NCBI RefSeq assembly: GCF_042427575.1
Contig: NZ_JBHMFD010000001.1
Span: 186,001 to 250,000 of the forward strand
DNA: 64,000 nucleotides
Source: Bergeyella porcorum
Lineage (GTDB): Bacteria > Bacteroidota > Bacteroidia > Flavobacteriales > Weeksellaceae
Direction: 5' to 3'
Shown: piece after piece, positions 41,264-50,710 of the stretch
Layout of the letters: each line of letters begins with the position of its first letter
Numbering within the stretch: position 1 is the first letter of the stretch
Notes under the pieces: model-generated
Database searches by the model: none
Told to the model about the DNA's origin: nothing
The model's input: the letters and a program-made list of their open reading frames with translations, nothing else
Program-made: the position numbers and the translations under genes

Positions 41264-42859
41264 ATGTCAGATTTAATCAAAGAAATACAAAAAAGAAAAA
41301 CCTTCGGGATTATCTCTCACCCCGATGCTGGTAAAACCACGCTTACCGAGAAACTTCTCCTCTTCGGGGGAGCCATTCAAGAGGCTGGTGCCGTGAAGTC
41401 CAACAAAATAAAAAAAGGAGCCACTTCCGATTTTATGGAAATTGAACGGCAGAGAGGAATTTCTGTGGCAACTTCCGTTTTGGCTTTTGAATACAAAGGT
41501 TATAAAATCAACATCTTAGATACCCCAGGGCATAAAGATTTTGCCGAAGATACCTACCGAACGCTTACAGCGGTGGACTCTGTAATTGTGGTGATCGATG
41601 TGGCAAAGGGTGTGGAGGAACAGACAGAAAAACTCGTGAAAGTCTGCCGAATGAGAAATATCCCTATGCTGGTTTTCATCAACAAATTGGATAGAGAGGG
41701 AAAAGATGCCTTTGACCTTCTGGATGAAGTAGAGCAAAAATTAGGACTTACCGTAACGCCACTTTCCTTGCCTATTGGTATGGGAAGCCAGTTTCAAGGG
41801 ATTTATAATATTTGGGAAAAGAATATCGAGTTCTTCCTAGAAGAAAAGAAACAAAAAGTAGGAGAATCGGTAAAGATAGACGATGTCAACGCCCCTGAAG
41901 TGGACGAACTCATCGGTGAAAAGGCGGCTTCTACCCTTCGCGAAGAATTAGAATTGGTGGAAAGTGTTTACCCTGAATTCAGCCGAGAGGATTATATGAA
42001 AGGGGATTTGCAACCTGTGTTCTTCGGTTCTGCACTTAATAATTTTGGGGTAAGAGAGCTTTTAGATGCATTTATAGAAATCGCTCCTATGCCTCAGCCT
42101 AAGGAATCTGATGTAAGAGAGGTGAAACCAGAAGAGAAAAACTTCACCGGATTTGTCTTTAAAATCCACGCTAATATGGATCCTAAACACCGCGATAGAC
42201 TGGCTTTCGTGAAGATTGTTTCTGGAACTTTTAAAAGAAATGAAAATTACCTCCTCGTTCGCGAAGGTAAAAAGATGAAATTTTCTTCACCTAATGCCTT
42301 TTTCGCTGATAAAAAAGAGGTGGTAGATGAGAGTTTCCCAGGCGATATTGTCGGTCTTCACGACACAGGAAATTTCCGCATTGGCGATACCCTTACCGCA
42401 GGAGAAAAACTCAATTTTAAAGGAATTCCGAGTTTCTCACCAGAGCATTTCCGTTATATTAATAATGATGATCCGCTGAAAGCGAAGCAATTGGCAAAAG
42501 GCATTGACCAACTGATGGACGAAGGGGTTGCCCAGCTTTTTACTTTGGAGATGAACGGGCGAAAAGTCATTGGTACAGTGGGTGCTTTACAATACGAAGT
42601 TATCCAATACCGATTGGAGCACGAATACGGTGCCAAGTGTAGCTACGAACCGCTTTCCATCCACAAGGCGTGTTGGGTGGAAGCCGATGAAAAATCTGAA
42701 GAATTCAAAGAATTTGCTAAACTGAAACAGCGTTTTTTAGCAAGAGATAAATACGATCAGCTGGTATTTTTAGCAGACTCATCATTCACGATTACGATGA
42801 CGCAGGAGAAATTTCCGAATGTAAAACTGCACTTCATCAGTGAGTTTAAGGGAGTATAA
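41264..42859 (+). CDS. prfC: Peptide chain release factor 3
   Basis: GTPase that ejects RF1/RF2 from the ribosome. 531 aa. G1 is SHPDAGKTT at 18-26, the G2 region has RQRGISVATSV (63-73), G3 is DTPGHKDFAEDT and G4 NKLD. Domain II and the RF3 C-terminal domain follow to the end. It carries its own terminator and marks the left border of the accessory island. Confidence 0.96.
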   Translation: MSDLIKEIQKRKTFGIISHPDAGKTTLTEKLLLFGGAIQEAGAVKSNKIKKGATSDFMEIERQRGISVATSVLAFEYKGYKINILDTPGHKDFAEDTYRTLTAVDSVIVVIDVAKGVEEQTEKLVKVCRMRNIPMLVFINKLDREGKDAFDLLDEVEQKLGLTVTPLSLPIGMGSQFQGIYNIWEKNIEFFLEEKKQKVGESVKIDDVNAPEVDELIGEKAASTLREELELVESVYPEFSREDYMKGDLQPVFFGSALNNFGVRELLDAFIEIAPMPQPKESDVREVKPEEKNFTGFVFKIHANMDPKHRDRLAFVKIVSGTFKRNENYLLVREGKKMKFSSPNAFFADKKEVVDESFPGDIVGLHDTGNFRIGDTLTAGEKLNFKGIPSFSPEHFRYINNDDPLKAKQLAKGIDQLMDEGVAQLFTLEMNGRKVIGTVGALQYEVIQYRLEHEYGAKCSYEPLSIHKACWVEADEKSEEFKEFAKLKQRFLARDKYDQLVFLADSSFTITMTQEKFPNVKLHFISEFKGV

Positions 42860-42871
42860 ATATTTTAAAGA

Positions 42872-42902
42872 AAACCTGTTTCATTACTTCTGAAACAGGT
42901 TT
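42872..42902 (+). terminator. Terminator after prfC
   Basis: AAACCTGTTTCA (42872-42883) and TGAAACAGGTTT (42891-42902), perfect 12-bp stem followed by AT-rich sequence; usable from both sides. Confidence 0.85.
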
Positions 42903-42909
42903 AATATTT

Positions 42910-43265
42910 TTAATAGTCTTTAATACATCTAATGGCTACGTCGTATTGTCGATTAGGTTCAACTGTAATTTGTAAGCCATTTCCATATATTGTTCCTGCT
43001 GGTTGTTTATTATCATTAGCATAGGGAGATCTTGCTCCGTACCCATTATATCCATCAGAGTTTCTTGATAATTTTAAGCTTGTTCCATATAACCCCGCTA
43101 GGTTTTTAGGATTTACAAAGGTTAAAAAATGTTCCCATTCTGATAACAAAGGAATAGGTAGCCTTTTGGACATAAAGAGGAATTAGCAATAGAATAAACA
43201 GGTCCATCTCCCCCGTTATCCATTACGCTTGTAGGCCGGTCTAAAGGATCCTAAATTCCATTAGT
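42910..43265 (-). pseudogene. FISUMP-family surface protein, 3' remnant
   Basis: The minus strand encodes the C-terminal end of a FISUMP domain (fibrobacter succinogenes major paralogous domain): LPLLSEWEHF, NSDGYNGYGARSPYAN and the terminal DVAIRCIKD. Upstream coding (TSVMDNGGDGPVYSIA, NSSLCPKGY) lies in another frame, joined near 43155 by a frameshift, and has an in-frame stop near 43250. It ends at the IS30 left edge; no matching 5' half is seen on the far side of the element. The 42910-43173 portion is the longest open piece (87 codons). Confidence 0.75.
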
Positions 43266-44414
43266 AAGTGCAATTTTTGGGATAGATTTTCTCTCTTTTG
43301 AATGTAGGCGTAGCCGAAATGAAAAAGAGAGAAAGTAGGAAAAACTTTCTCTCTTGAAGAAAATGTTATATCTTAGTTCAATAACAACAAAAAAAAATGG
43401 GATATAAACATTTAACATTGGAGCAAAGGTATGAAATAAAAGCTTATCTGAAATGCAATAAACCACAAAAATTTATTGCCGAGCAATTGGGAGTGTCCGA
43501 AAGTTGCATCAGCAGGGAACTTCGGCGTAATAAGCTCAAAAGAGGAGGCTACAATGCAGATAAAGCTCAAGAACAAGCCAATATCCGTAAGGAAAGATTT
43601 GCAGTAAACAGGAAGTTTAGCCCAAGGATAAAGGATTTTGTAGAAGAAAAAATAAGGCAGGAGCAATGGTCTCCCCAGCAGATAGTGGGCTACTGTAAAA
43701 AACATAATATCACAATGGTAAGCGTCGAGAGGATTTATCAGTATATTCGTGATGACAAGAAAAAAGGAGGCAACTTATACCAATATCTCAGACACCAGCT
43801 CAAGCATAGAAAGCGTCCTGTATCAGGCAAGCACGAAGTGATTAAAAACAAAAAAAGTATAGATTTACGCCCCGAAATTGTTTTAAGCAATGAAGAATTT
43901 GGGCATTTTGAGGTTGATTTAATCATCGGAGCAGAGCAAAAAGGAGCTATTTTGACGATAGTTGAACGCAAGACTAAGTTTTTGTTTATGGAGAAATTAA
44001 AAGGGAAAAATGCAAAAGAATTAGCTAAATCTATGATTGATATTTTGATACCCTACAAAAAGTATATTAAGACGATAACTAGTGATAATGGGACGGAGTT
44101 TGCTCATCATCAGTTGATTAGTGAAAAATTGGGTTGCGATTTTTATTTTGCACATCCTTATTGCTCTTGGGAACGAGGGTTGAATGAAAACACCAATGGA
44201 CTTATTCGGCAATATATCCCGAAAGGTACTTATTTTGAAAAAGTTAGCAAAGAAACAATGAAAGAAATACAACATAAAATTAACCGTAGACCTAGAACTG
44301 CGAAGCACATCACGAACACCTTATTTCAATAACAATAAAAAGTGAGTATTAACATTAGATTTTGAGGAACCTACAAGTTTATTCTATAAAATTTGCAACC
44401 TAAAAATTGCACTT
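43266..44414 (+). mobile_element. IS30-family insertion sequence
   Basis: About 1,149 bp bounded by inverted repeats: AAGTGCAATTTTTGGG at the left and its partner AAGTGCAATTTTTAGG (reverse strand) at the right, with 13 identical outer bases. It contains one intact transposase gene. A hairpin (GAGAGAAAGT/ACTTTCTCTC, 43327-43353) upstream of the gene could block read-through from outside. A target-site duplication could not be read. Confidence 0.85.
43397..44332 (+). CDS. IS30-family transposase
   Basis: 311 aa, apparently full length. N-terminal helix-turn-helix: LTLEQRYEIKAYL and LGVSESCISRELRRN (6-45). The DDE core has Asp174 (FEVDLIIG), Asp230 (TITSDNGTEF) and Glu264 (GLNENTNG), with the D-E spacing of 33 residues typical of IS30. 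The ORF has no frameshift, so the element may still move. It lies between the FISUMP remnant and the restriction operon. Confidence 0.94.
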   Translation: MGYKHLTLEQRYEIKAYLKCNKPQKFIAEQLGVSESCISRELRRNKLKRGGYNADKAQEQANIRKERFAVNRKFSPRIKDFVEEKIRQEQWSPQQIVGYCKKHNITMVSVERIYQYIRDDKKKGGNLYQYLRHQLKHRKRPVSGKHEVIKNKKSIDLRPEIVLSNEEFGHFEVDLIIGAEQKGAILTIVERKTKFLFMEKLKGKNAKELAKSMIDILIPYKKYIKTITSDNGTEFAHHQLISEKLGCDFYFAHPYCSWERGLNENTNGLIRQYIPKGTYFEKVSKETMKEIQHKINRRPRTAKHITNTLFQ

Positions 44415-44430
44415 GGGGGTTGAATCTGCC

Positions 44431-44452
44431 AAGGAGCAAATTTTTGCTCCTT
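44431..44452. terminator. Hairpin after restriction operon
   Basis: AAGGAGCAAA (44431-44440) and TTTGCTCCTT (44443-44452) form a tight perfect stem 18 bp past the nuclease stop, probably ending the restriction operon transcript although the U-tract is inside the stem. Confidence 0.5.
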
Positions 44453-44469
44453 ATGTGTTGTAATATTCT

Positions 44470-46245
44470 TTAAAATTCGTAATCATTTATAGCTGGTTTG
44501 ATAGTGCTATTTGTGTTATATACAAATTCTTTTTGTTTAGTAATTGGATTATTAGTTACGATAAATCTATTTAGTAAACTCTTATCCTTTAGTTTATTTT
44601 CTCTACTTGGATTTACTGCTAGTATCAATTTATTTGGATTAGAAATTGTTCTTATAACTCTACCTGTAATATGCCTAAATTCTACATCGACAAACTCTTT
44701 AAGTTCTTGCTCTGAATTAAAATTAAATTCATAGAAATCAAAACCACTATGATTTTTAAAATATGATCTAAAATGTGTTTTGAATGTATTTTTAAATAAT
44801 TGTCTTGTTTCCAATATTTTATCAGGAGAATAATTAGTATAGCTATTTAATACAAATAAAAAATTGATTTCATAGTAATTGATGAATAAGGTATCTCTAT
44901 CGAATAGTCGCTCCTTAAAATGAGCATTTTTCTCAGTACCTTTTTCAATATTTTGAACTAAACCATTTGTATCATAATCATTTATATCCTTTATAACACC
45001 TTGTATAAAGAAATTTGGAGATATACTATAACCTTCTGTAATATCATCTCTATAACGTATATTTTTATTAATTAGAGAAGGTATTTTAGCATTTTCCTGA
45101 AGCAAATCGATATTATATTGTATCACATTCTTCGCATAAGTGAATTGCTTATAAATAGAATTATCACTTACACTAGAATTATGCTTATAATATTTCGAAT
45201 CCCCTATATAGAAAATACTTTCGTCTGTATCTAATATGCTATCAAATTCAAATAAATGATCTAATATCTTACCATCTTGATTATTTTTAAGATAGTTTAA
45301 AGAAATACCATTGGATGTTTTTCTATCTGAAAATTTGTCTGATAAAAGCTTATCAATCATATCTTCAAATACATTATGGTATTGTTTTACAATGATAAAA
45401 TCATCACTTTTATTTTTAACACTTCCAACAAAAGACTTCTCAAAAAACAATACTAATAAGTTATAAATAGCTTTTAATTTATCTGAATAGTAGTTGTTTT
45501 TAATTTTCTTGATTTTATATAAACCTGTTTCTAAAAAGATTTTGAAACGCTCTCCTTTGATTAAGTTATATGGACAATCTATTATTATATCTACTTTATA
45601 TTCGTCCTTTAAATGCTGTAAAACCGAATAGAAATAAGTCATTAATACTTCGTCATCATTTATTTTTTGAACCTTTGTATTTAGGTTATCATAAATTGGA
45701 GTATTACCAACAAATATAGGTTGTTGCTTTCTAATGGTTTTATTCCAGCTAACTTTTTTATGTTTTAATGATTGTTGTTCTTTGGTATGAAAAATAAAGA
45801 AGTCTTTATTCTTTTTGTAAAAGTTTAATATTGTTAATACTAAATCTAAAAATGTAAATTCGTTCGTACCTACATTCGTACTTAATTGTAGTGTATCTCC
45901 TAATTGAATGATTTTACTATCAACCCTATTTTTATATTCTGCTAATGATTTATAAAATAAGATTAAGAATTTACGAAACCAATTTAATAAAGTTATATCT
46001 TCTTTTAATAGCGATTCTATATTTTGGTTGAATAAACTTAAATAAGGAATTTTAGTGTCTAAAAACTCATCGTTATCTGTAATGAATAATTTTGGCAAAA
46101 AATAGTACAGTTGGTTATCATTGGAATGATAATAACCAACCACATCTATATATCCATGACTACCTATTTGATGATAAAATTTATCACCAAAACATTTTTC
46201 TAAATCATTGATATTGTATTTTGCACCTTCAAATAATATTCTCAT
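44470..46245 (-). CDS. LlaJI/McrC-like restriction endonuclease subunit
   Basis: Likely the cutting subunit of a two-part restriction enzyme driven by the neighbouring AAA+ protein. 591 aa. A PD-(D/E)XK nuclease site is visible: Glu294 (HNVFEDMIDKL), Asp335 (FEFDSIL) and Asp349-Ser-Lys351 (FYIGDSKYYK). The N-terminal 60 residues look like the McrC-type partner-binding part. Its ATG overlaps the stop of the AAA+ gene by one base (TAATG), implying coupled translation. The gene is markedly A/T-rich. The LlaJI assignment rests on layout and motif; McrC-type is the broader alternative. Confidence 0.8.
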   Translation of the reverse strand: MRILFEGAKYNINDLEKCFGDKFYHQIGSHGYIDVVGYYHSNDNQLYYFLPKLFITDNDEFLDTKIPYLSLFNQNIESLLKEDITLLNWFRKFLILFYKSLAEYKNRVDSKIIQLGDTLQLSTNVGTNEFTFLDLVLTILNFYKKNKDFFIFHTKEQQSLKHKKVSWNKTIRKQQPIFVGNTPIYDNLNTKVQKINDDEVLMTYFYSVLQHLKDEYKVDIIIDCPYNLIKGERFKIFLETGLYKIKKIKNNYYSDKLKAIYNLLVLFFEKSFVGSVKNKSDDFIIVKQYHNVFEDMIDKLLSDKFSDRKTSNGISLNYLKNNQDGKILDHLFEFDSILDTDESIFYIGDSKYYKHNSSVSDNSIYKQFTYAKNVIQYNIDLLQENAKIPSLINKNIRYRDDITEGYSISPNFFIQGVIKDINDYDTNGLVQNIEKGTEKNAHFKERLFDRDTLFINYYEINFLFVLNSYTNYSPDKILETRQLFKNTFKTHFRSYFKNHSGFDFYEFNFNSEQELKEFVDVEFRHITGRVIRTISNPNKLILAVNPSRENKLKDKSLLNRFIVTNNPITKQKEFVYNTNSTIKPAINDYEF

Positions 46246-48221
46246 TATTCTTCAGATTCAGATTTGTTTTCTTTATATTCTTCGTTACGCTCGGCAGCTT
46301 TACCCACCACTTGATTTTCTTGAATATATTCTACTATTTCTTTATCTTCTGACTTTAGTATTTGAACATTTAGAATGTCTGATAATAAGTGAATTAGCAA
46401 CCTGTCTTGTTCGTCTTTATTATAAAAGTTATTGAATGAAATATCTCTATTCTTAGTACTATCAGTATTTCTTTCTATAAAAATATTATCTGGGTTAAAC
46501 ACCTCATCTTTAAATACATCATTCCATAAATAGAATAATACTTTGTTAATGAATAATTCTTTTGAGATAATATTTTCAGATTTAGAGGCATTGATAAACC
46601 AATTACCAATCTGCTTATCTTCGGATTTAGTTACGCTGTAAATTTTATCATTGACCTTAGCTAAGAATTCCAACCAAGAATATTGATGTGTATCATCAAT
46701 TTTGATAGTAAAATTAGATTCAGTACATTTTAAATCAATAGGCACATAATGCCAATCCCATCTACGTTTGAAAGCAGAATCCATAGGGTATAATGATTGA
46801 TCAGACGTATTCATAGAAGCTAATATGGATAAATTATTAGGCATTTGCAATTTACCATCAAATAATAATTTTACTTTAGCATCTCCCTCAGTTTTACCCT
46901 TATTTAATTCATTTTCCTGCTCTTTTAAATATGCCTTTAATTCGGATGATGGTTCAATGTTGTATTCAGGATTACGGTCTAGTAATTGGAAAATATCACC
47001 AAAAATCTCTGCACAATTCCCTCTGTTTATTTCTTCAATTACTAAGTAATAACTATCGCTTGTATTACTCCAAGCTTTTACGTACAAATCTGTAAATACT
47101 TGTGGTACAAATTTGTATTTAATTTTATCGTCATCTTCTGTATCTGTAAATGGTTTATATCCACCTACAAATGAATGGTAATCATAATCAGGATGAAATG
47201 TAACTCTTGAATAATTATCGCCTTTTGCTCCAAGTTTTTTTAATTCTTCTTTTATTGCATGTGATTTACCTGTACCTGGAGGACCGAAATATATTTTGTT
47301 GAAGCCACCATTTTGAGCAATCTCTATTAAATTAGAACTTGTATCTGTTGAATCATTTTTAATTGATACAGATTTAGGTGATAAATCTAAAAGATTTGAA
47401 CTTAATTTCTTGTAATTTTCAAACTCTTCCAATGAACTATCACTATTTAAACTAACAATATCACCACTAATTTTTAGATATGGATGCAAGTTGTGTGATA
47501 ATATTGCTTTTAAATTCCTTAATGTTCCTTTAATTTCTTTAGTCCCCTTTAAATTTACTTTGTCTGAATCATTATTAATTAATTCATAAATACCTTCTTG
47601 TTGAAAAATCACCTCATTTTGATTATCCAACCAAGTTTTGTATAAAGTATCCTCAGTGAAAATTAATAGAATCGATTTAAGTTTATTTTCTAGTAATTTT
47701 AAATTTTCAGGTATTACTAAATTAAATATCCAACTATAGAGTAATAATTTTGCAGATTCAGATACAATATTATAATCACTAGTTAAAATAGACCTTATTA
47801 TTAATAGATTTGAAGTGAAATTTAATGATTTTGGAACTCTTACACCGCCTGTCCTTTCAAGACTTGATGAATTTGAATTAATAGCTTTAACTTTAGCAAG
47901 TTTCCATATTATTTGAAGAGAAACCTGCAATGGTTCTAATTGCATTGTTAATAATGCATTTTCAGATTTTAATGAATTTAATTGGTTTTCATCATAAACA
48001 TCTAATTCTTTAAAAAAAGCTTTCATTAAAACTATTAATTCACCTTTTAACTCAATACTATTTCCTATATCATTTGAATAATCTAAATATTCTTTATTAT
48101 CATTTAATAAATATAATAATATAGTTAAACCCAGTAATTCTTTGGGCTTAGGTAGAGATGATCCTACTGCTAACTTTGGATCAATTGTAATTCTATTTTT
48201 TATGGTATTAGGTAAATTCAT
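46245..48221 (-). CDS. McrB-like AAA+ NTPase, restriction subunit
   Basis: 658 aa. The N-terminal ~300 residues are Leu/Asn-rich and unfamiliar, and are probably the target-recognition part. The AAA+ core has Walker A GPPGTGKS at 313-320, VIEEINRGNCAEIFGD (Walker B region) at 394-409, NTSDQS at 471-476 and RRWDW at 486-490, all typical of McrB. McrB proteins use GTP and translocate DNA to the nuclease. It follows the cytosine methyltransferase by 13 bp and precedes the nuclease with a one-base overlap. Confidence 0.88.
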   Translation of the reverse strand: MNLPNTIKNRITIDPKLAVGSSLPKPKELLGLTILLYLLNDNKEYLDYSNDIGNSIELKGELIVLMKAFFKELDVYDENQLNSLKSENALLTMQLEPLQVSLQIIWKLAKVKAINSNSSSLERTGGVRVPKSLNFTSNLLIIRSILTSDYNIVSESAKLLLYSWIFNLVIPENLKLLENKLKSILLIFTEDTLYKTWLDNQNEVIFQQEGIYELINNDSDKVNLKGTKEIKGTLRNLKAILSHNLHPYLKISGDIVSLNSDSSLEEFENYKKLSSNLLDLSPKSVSIKNDSTDTSSNLIEIAQNGGFNKIYFGPPGTGKSHAIKEELKKLGAKGDNYSRVTFHPDYDYHSFVGGYKPFTDTEDDDKIKYKFVPQVFTDLYVKAWSNTSDSYYLVIEEINRGNCAEIFGDIFQLLDRNPEYNIEPSSELKAYLKEQENELNKGKTEGDAKVKLLFDGKLQMPNNLSILASMNTSDQSLYPMDSAFKRRWDWHYVPIDLKCTESNFTIKIDDTHQYSWLEFLAKVNDKIYSVTKSEDKQIGNWFINASKSENIISKELFINKVLFYLWNDVFKDEVFNPDNIFIERNTDSTKNRDISFNNFYNKDEQDRLLIHLLSDILNVQILKSEDKEIVEYIQENQVVGKAAERNEEYKENKSESEE

Positions 48222-48234
48222 ACAGTATTATTTA

Positions 48235-49281
48235 TTAATTAGAATCGAGCTTAATTACATTGGCAATCTCCCTAGCTAAAAGAGGGGGAACAGCATTGCC
48301 AACTTGTTTTAATTGAGATGATTTAGAACCATAAAATATAAAGGAATCAGGAAATGATTGTAATCTAGCTCCTTCTCTTACGGTTAAACATCTATCCAAA
48401 TAAGGATGAGTAAACATACCTGATGATGGTGTATCAAATCTAGTAGTAATTGTTGGTGCAAATCCGTCTTCTAATAACCTAGACCAAGTGCCTGAATAAA
48501 TTGATTTAGTTAATAATTCTTTTGGTAGCATTTCTTTACCTTTTCCCTTAGGTATTAAAGATAATCTTTTAAGAGCTAAATCACTATGTTTTGTTGCTTG
48601 ATGGTTAAAAATACCCTTAGAATTTTGTCTCATTAATTCTTGATATTGATTTGTGGGTTCTTTATCATAAGGATAAAACTTCTCACCTTCACCTGATTTA
48701 ATTATTGGCAAGTCATAAATAGCTTGACCCACGGTAGTTTTTTTATTATTTGTTTTAGGTAAATATATTTTTTCATTACCTAATTTTCCTAAAAAGAAAG
48801 CTCTTTTTCTATTTTGAGGTACACCAAAATCAGACGCTAATAAAATATCTACATCGACCGAATAACCTAATTGATTGAAAGCGATAATTATTTCATCTTT
48901 AAAAAAACCATTATGTGTAGTAGTTATATTAGGTACATTCTCCAACAAGAAATACTTTGGTTTAAAATATTTCACAAAATCTATAAAATATTTAAACATA
49001 AAGTTTCTTTCATCATTTATGCTTAACCTTTTACCTTTTTGAGAAAAGCCTTGACAAGGTGGTCCTCCAATTATTACATCGATATTTTTATAATTAGAAG
49101 ACAATTCTTTAATATTTAATTTTTCTATATCGTCTGCGTAAATATCTGTATCTTGATGATTTAATTTATATGTATTTGCAATATCTTTATCGTGTTCCAC
49201 AGCAAAAACAATCTCAAAATCTTCCATTTTAAAACCGTAAGACAATCCTCCTACACCTGCAAATAAATCTATTACTCTCAT
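48235..49281 (-). CDS. DNA (cytosine-5-)-methyltransferase
   Basis: Protects the host target site by C5 methylation. 348 aa. Motif I is DLFAGVGG (5-12), motif IV is GGPPCQGFSQKG with catalytic Cys76, motif VI ENVPN (114-118), motif VIII region QNRKRAFFLG, and motif X QVGNAVPP (326-333). The target-recognition part between about 180 and 300 is short. The ATG overlaps the end of the upstream methyltransferase gene (ATGA), so the pair is translationally coupled. Confidence 0.95.
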   Translation of the reverse strand: MRVIDLFAGVGGLSYGFKMEDFEIVFAVEHDKDIANTYKLNHQDTDIYADDIEKLNIKELSSNYKNIDVIIGGPPCQGFSQKGKRLSINDERNFMFKYFIDFVKYFKPKYFLLENVPNITTTHNGFFKDEIIIAFNQLGYSVDVDILLASDFGVPQNRKRAFFLGKLGNEKIYLPKTNNKKTTVGQAIYDLPIIKSGEGEKFYPYDKEPTNQYQELMRQNSKGIFNHQATKHSDLALKRLSLIPKGKGKEMLPKELLTKSIYSGTWSRLLEDGFAPTITTRFDTPSSGMFTHPYLDRCLTVREGARLQSFPDSFIFYGSKSSQLKQVGNAVPPLLAREIANVIKLDSN

Positions 49282-50099
49282 AATTTTGATATATCTTTTA
49301 ATCTATTCTTAGAAATTTCGTAGTATTCCTCATTTAATTCTATTCCTAAAAATTTCCTATTATTTAACTCACAACTTACTCCAGTTGATCCACTACCCAT
49401 AAACGGATCACATATAATTTCATTTTCGTTAGATAGAACATTGACAAAATGATTTAATATACTTAAAGGTTTCTGTGTTGGATGTTTCCCAAACTTTTTT
49501 TCATTTTTAGTCGTAAGAGATGATTCAATAAAATCGTGAAGTAATTTACCTTCATTATTAAACGTACCTGTTGTACCTTCATTAATAAAATAAACCCAAG
49601 CTTCAGTAGAATTTACAAATTGTAAATTCATATTTCTAGGCATAGGATTAGTTTTATGCCATATTCCTATAGTTTTATAATAAAAATTATTTTTTTCTGC
49701 TAACTCTATTACTGTTTCAATCTTCATTAGAGACATAAATAATAGTAGAGTTCCCTTTTTCTTTAAAACTCTGTTACTCTCTTTAAAAAAGGCATCCATT
49801 TTTTTTGACCAATCATCAAAATCAAGATTGTCCCAACCAGCATATGCAAATTGATTTTCTCGCATTTTAATTAAATTAGTACCTCTTTTATGCATAAAAG
49901 CGCCTAAGTTGAATGGAGGGTCAGTTAATATTAAACTTACTGAATTATCAGGAATTCGCTTCATTAAAATTTCACAATCACCATTTCCAATTCTAGATTT
50001 TTCTGTAACATTTTCAAAATATTCTAGTGACATTGAATCTTTAATATTAATACCTTTAATATCTTTTACATTAATTATTTCATTATCTTTTTCAATCAT
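49278..50099 (-). CDS. Site-specific DNA-methyltransferase, beta class (likely adenine-N6)
   Basis: 273 aa. Motif IV DPPFNLGAF (60-68) comes first and the AdoMet motif DPFMGSGSTG (231-240) last, giving the beta-class order. DPPF suggests adenine-N6 modification, although cytosine-N4 is not excluded. Its companion is a C5 methyltransferase, so the two probably modify opposite strands or positions of an asymmetric target. It starts 15 bp downstream of the regulator gene and overlaps the next by four bases. Confidence 0.9.
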   Translation of the reverse strand: MIEKDNEIINVKDIKGINIKDSMSLEYFENVTEKSRIGNGDCEILMKRIPDNSVSLILTDPPFNLGAFMHKRGTNLIKMRENQFAYAGWDNLDFDDWSKKMDAFFKESNRVLKKKGTLLLFMSLMKIETVIELAEKNNFYYKTIGIWHKTNPMPRNMNLQFVNSTEAWVYFINEGTTGTFNNEGKLLHDFIESSLTTKNEKKFGKHPTQKPLSILNHFVNVLSNENEIICDPFMGSGSTGVSCELNNRKFLGIELNEEYYEISKNRLKDISKL

Positions 50100-50114
50100 T
50101 TTTTATTAAAGGTT

Positions 50115-50402
50115 TTATTTATAGATGCTTACCAAATAATTTAAGAAATTCTTATTAAATTTCTTTGATTCACAATTTAGAATTTCATCAACTTTACATT
50201 TATAATAGACTAGTTTCATCTCGTCAATAGATAATTGTAATTTTTCAGCAATTATATTTAACTTATTTAATGTAATTTTCTTTTCATTTTTTTCAATCTT
50301 GCAAAGAAACGATACATCCACGCTAATTTGTGACGCTAGTTCTTTTTGAGAGATACCCATTTCTATTCTCTTCAAGCGTATTATATCTCCTATATTAGTC
50401 AT
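50115..50402 (-). CDS. Helix-turn-helix regulator of the restriction operon (C-protein-like)
   Basis: Start chosen at ATG 50402 (MTNIGDIIRLKRIEMG), 95 aa. The N-terminal 55 residues form an XRE/HTH_3 domain (LKRIEMGISQKELASQI, SVDVSFLCKIEKNEKK). The Cys- and Lys-rich tail is unfamiliar. A reading frame to 50537 only passes through the operator and is discounted. An inverted repeat lies 10-26 bp before the ATG. Position at the head of the operon and size suit a controller that delays restriction until DNA is methylated; repression versus activation is not readable. Confidence 0.8.
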   Translation of the reverse strand: MTNIGDIIRLKRIEMGISQKELASQISVDVSFLCKIEKNEKKITLNKLNIIAEKLQLSIDEMKLVYYKCKVDEILNCESKKFNKNFLNYLVSIYK

Positions 50403-50411
50403 AGTATAAAA

Positions 50412-50428
50412 TTGACCTAAGCGGTCAA
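50412..50428. promoter_or_regulatory. Candidate operator for the restriction regulator
   Basis: TTGACC-N5-GGTCAA is a perfect 6-bp inverted repeat ending 10 bp before the regulator ATG, with TATACT beside it. The position suggests autoregulation of the whole operon. Confidence 0.65.
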
Positions 50429-50537
50429 AAATACAATATTTGAAGGTAATGTACAAGCTTATTTTAAGATACTTTTTCATACCATCCTGTTTTAGGTTTA
50501 GACAATAATTCGGGTACAGAATTACTAAGGAAATCAT

Positions 50538-50710
50538 CTACTTAACATTCTGATATATTGTATTTTGTGCTTCTAAGTGTCTTTTACTTCTGATACGTTC
50601 TGCTAACTCTAAGATTTTTTGTTTTCATCTTTTTGAGCTTTAGTCAAACTTCCTTTTTCTGGTTCAGGCGTTAGGTACAAACCTAAATATTCGTATTCAC
50701 GTTTGCCTTT
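50538..50710 (-). pseudogene. Tyrosine recombinase (integrase) 5' remnant
   Basis: The minus strand reads GKREYEYLGLYLTPEPEKG then, one frame over, KILELAERIRSKRHLEAQN. Together this is the arm-type DNA-binding and linker start of Bacteroidota tyrosine recombinases. A stop at 50609 and one at 50538, plus loss of the catalytic part, make it a wreck. It overlaps the end of the excisionase remnant. Confidence 0.75.

Noticed and set aside
43251..43466. Minus-strand frame over the IS30 left end
   Set aside because: Overlaps the inverted repeat and transposase start; antisense shadow.
50403..50537. 45-codon N-terminal extension of the restriction regulator
   Set aside because: It reads through the inverted repeat and promoter; the HTH domain starts at ATG 50402.
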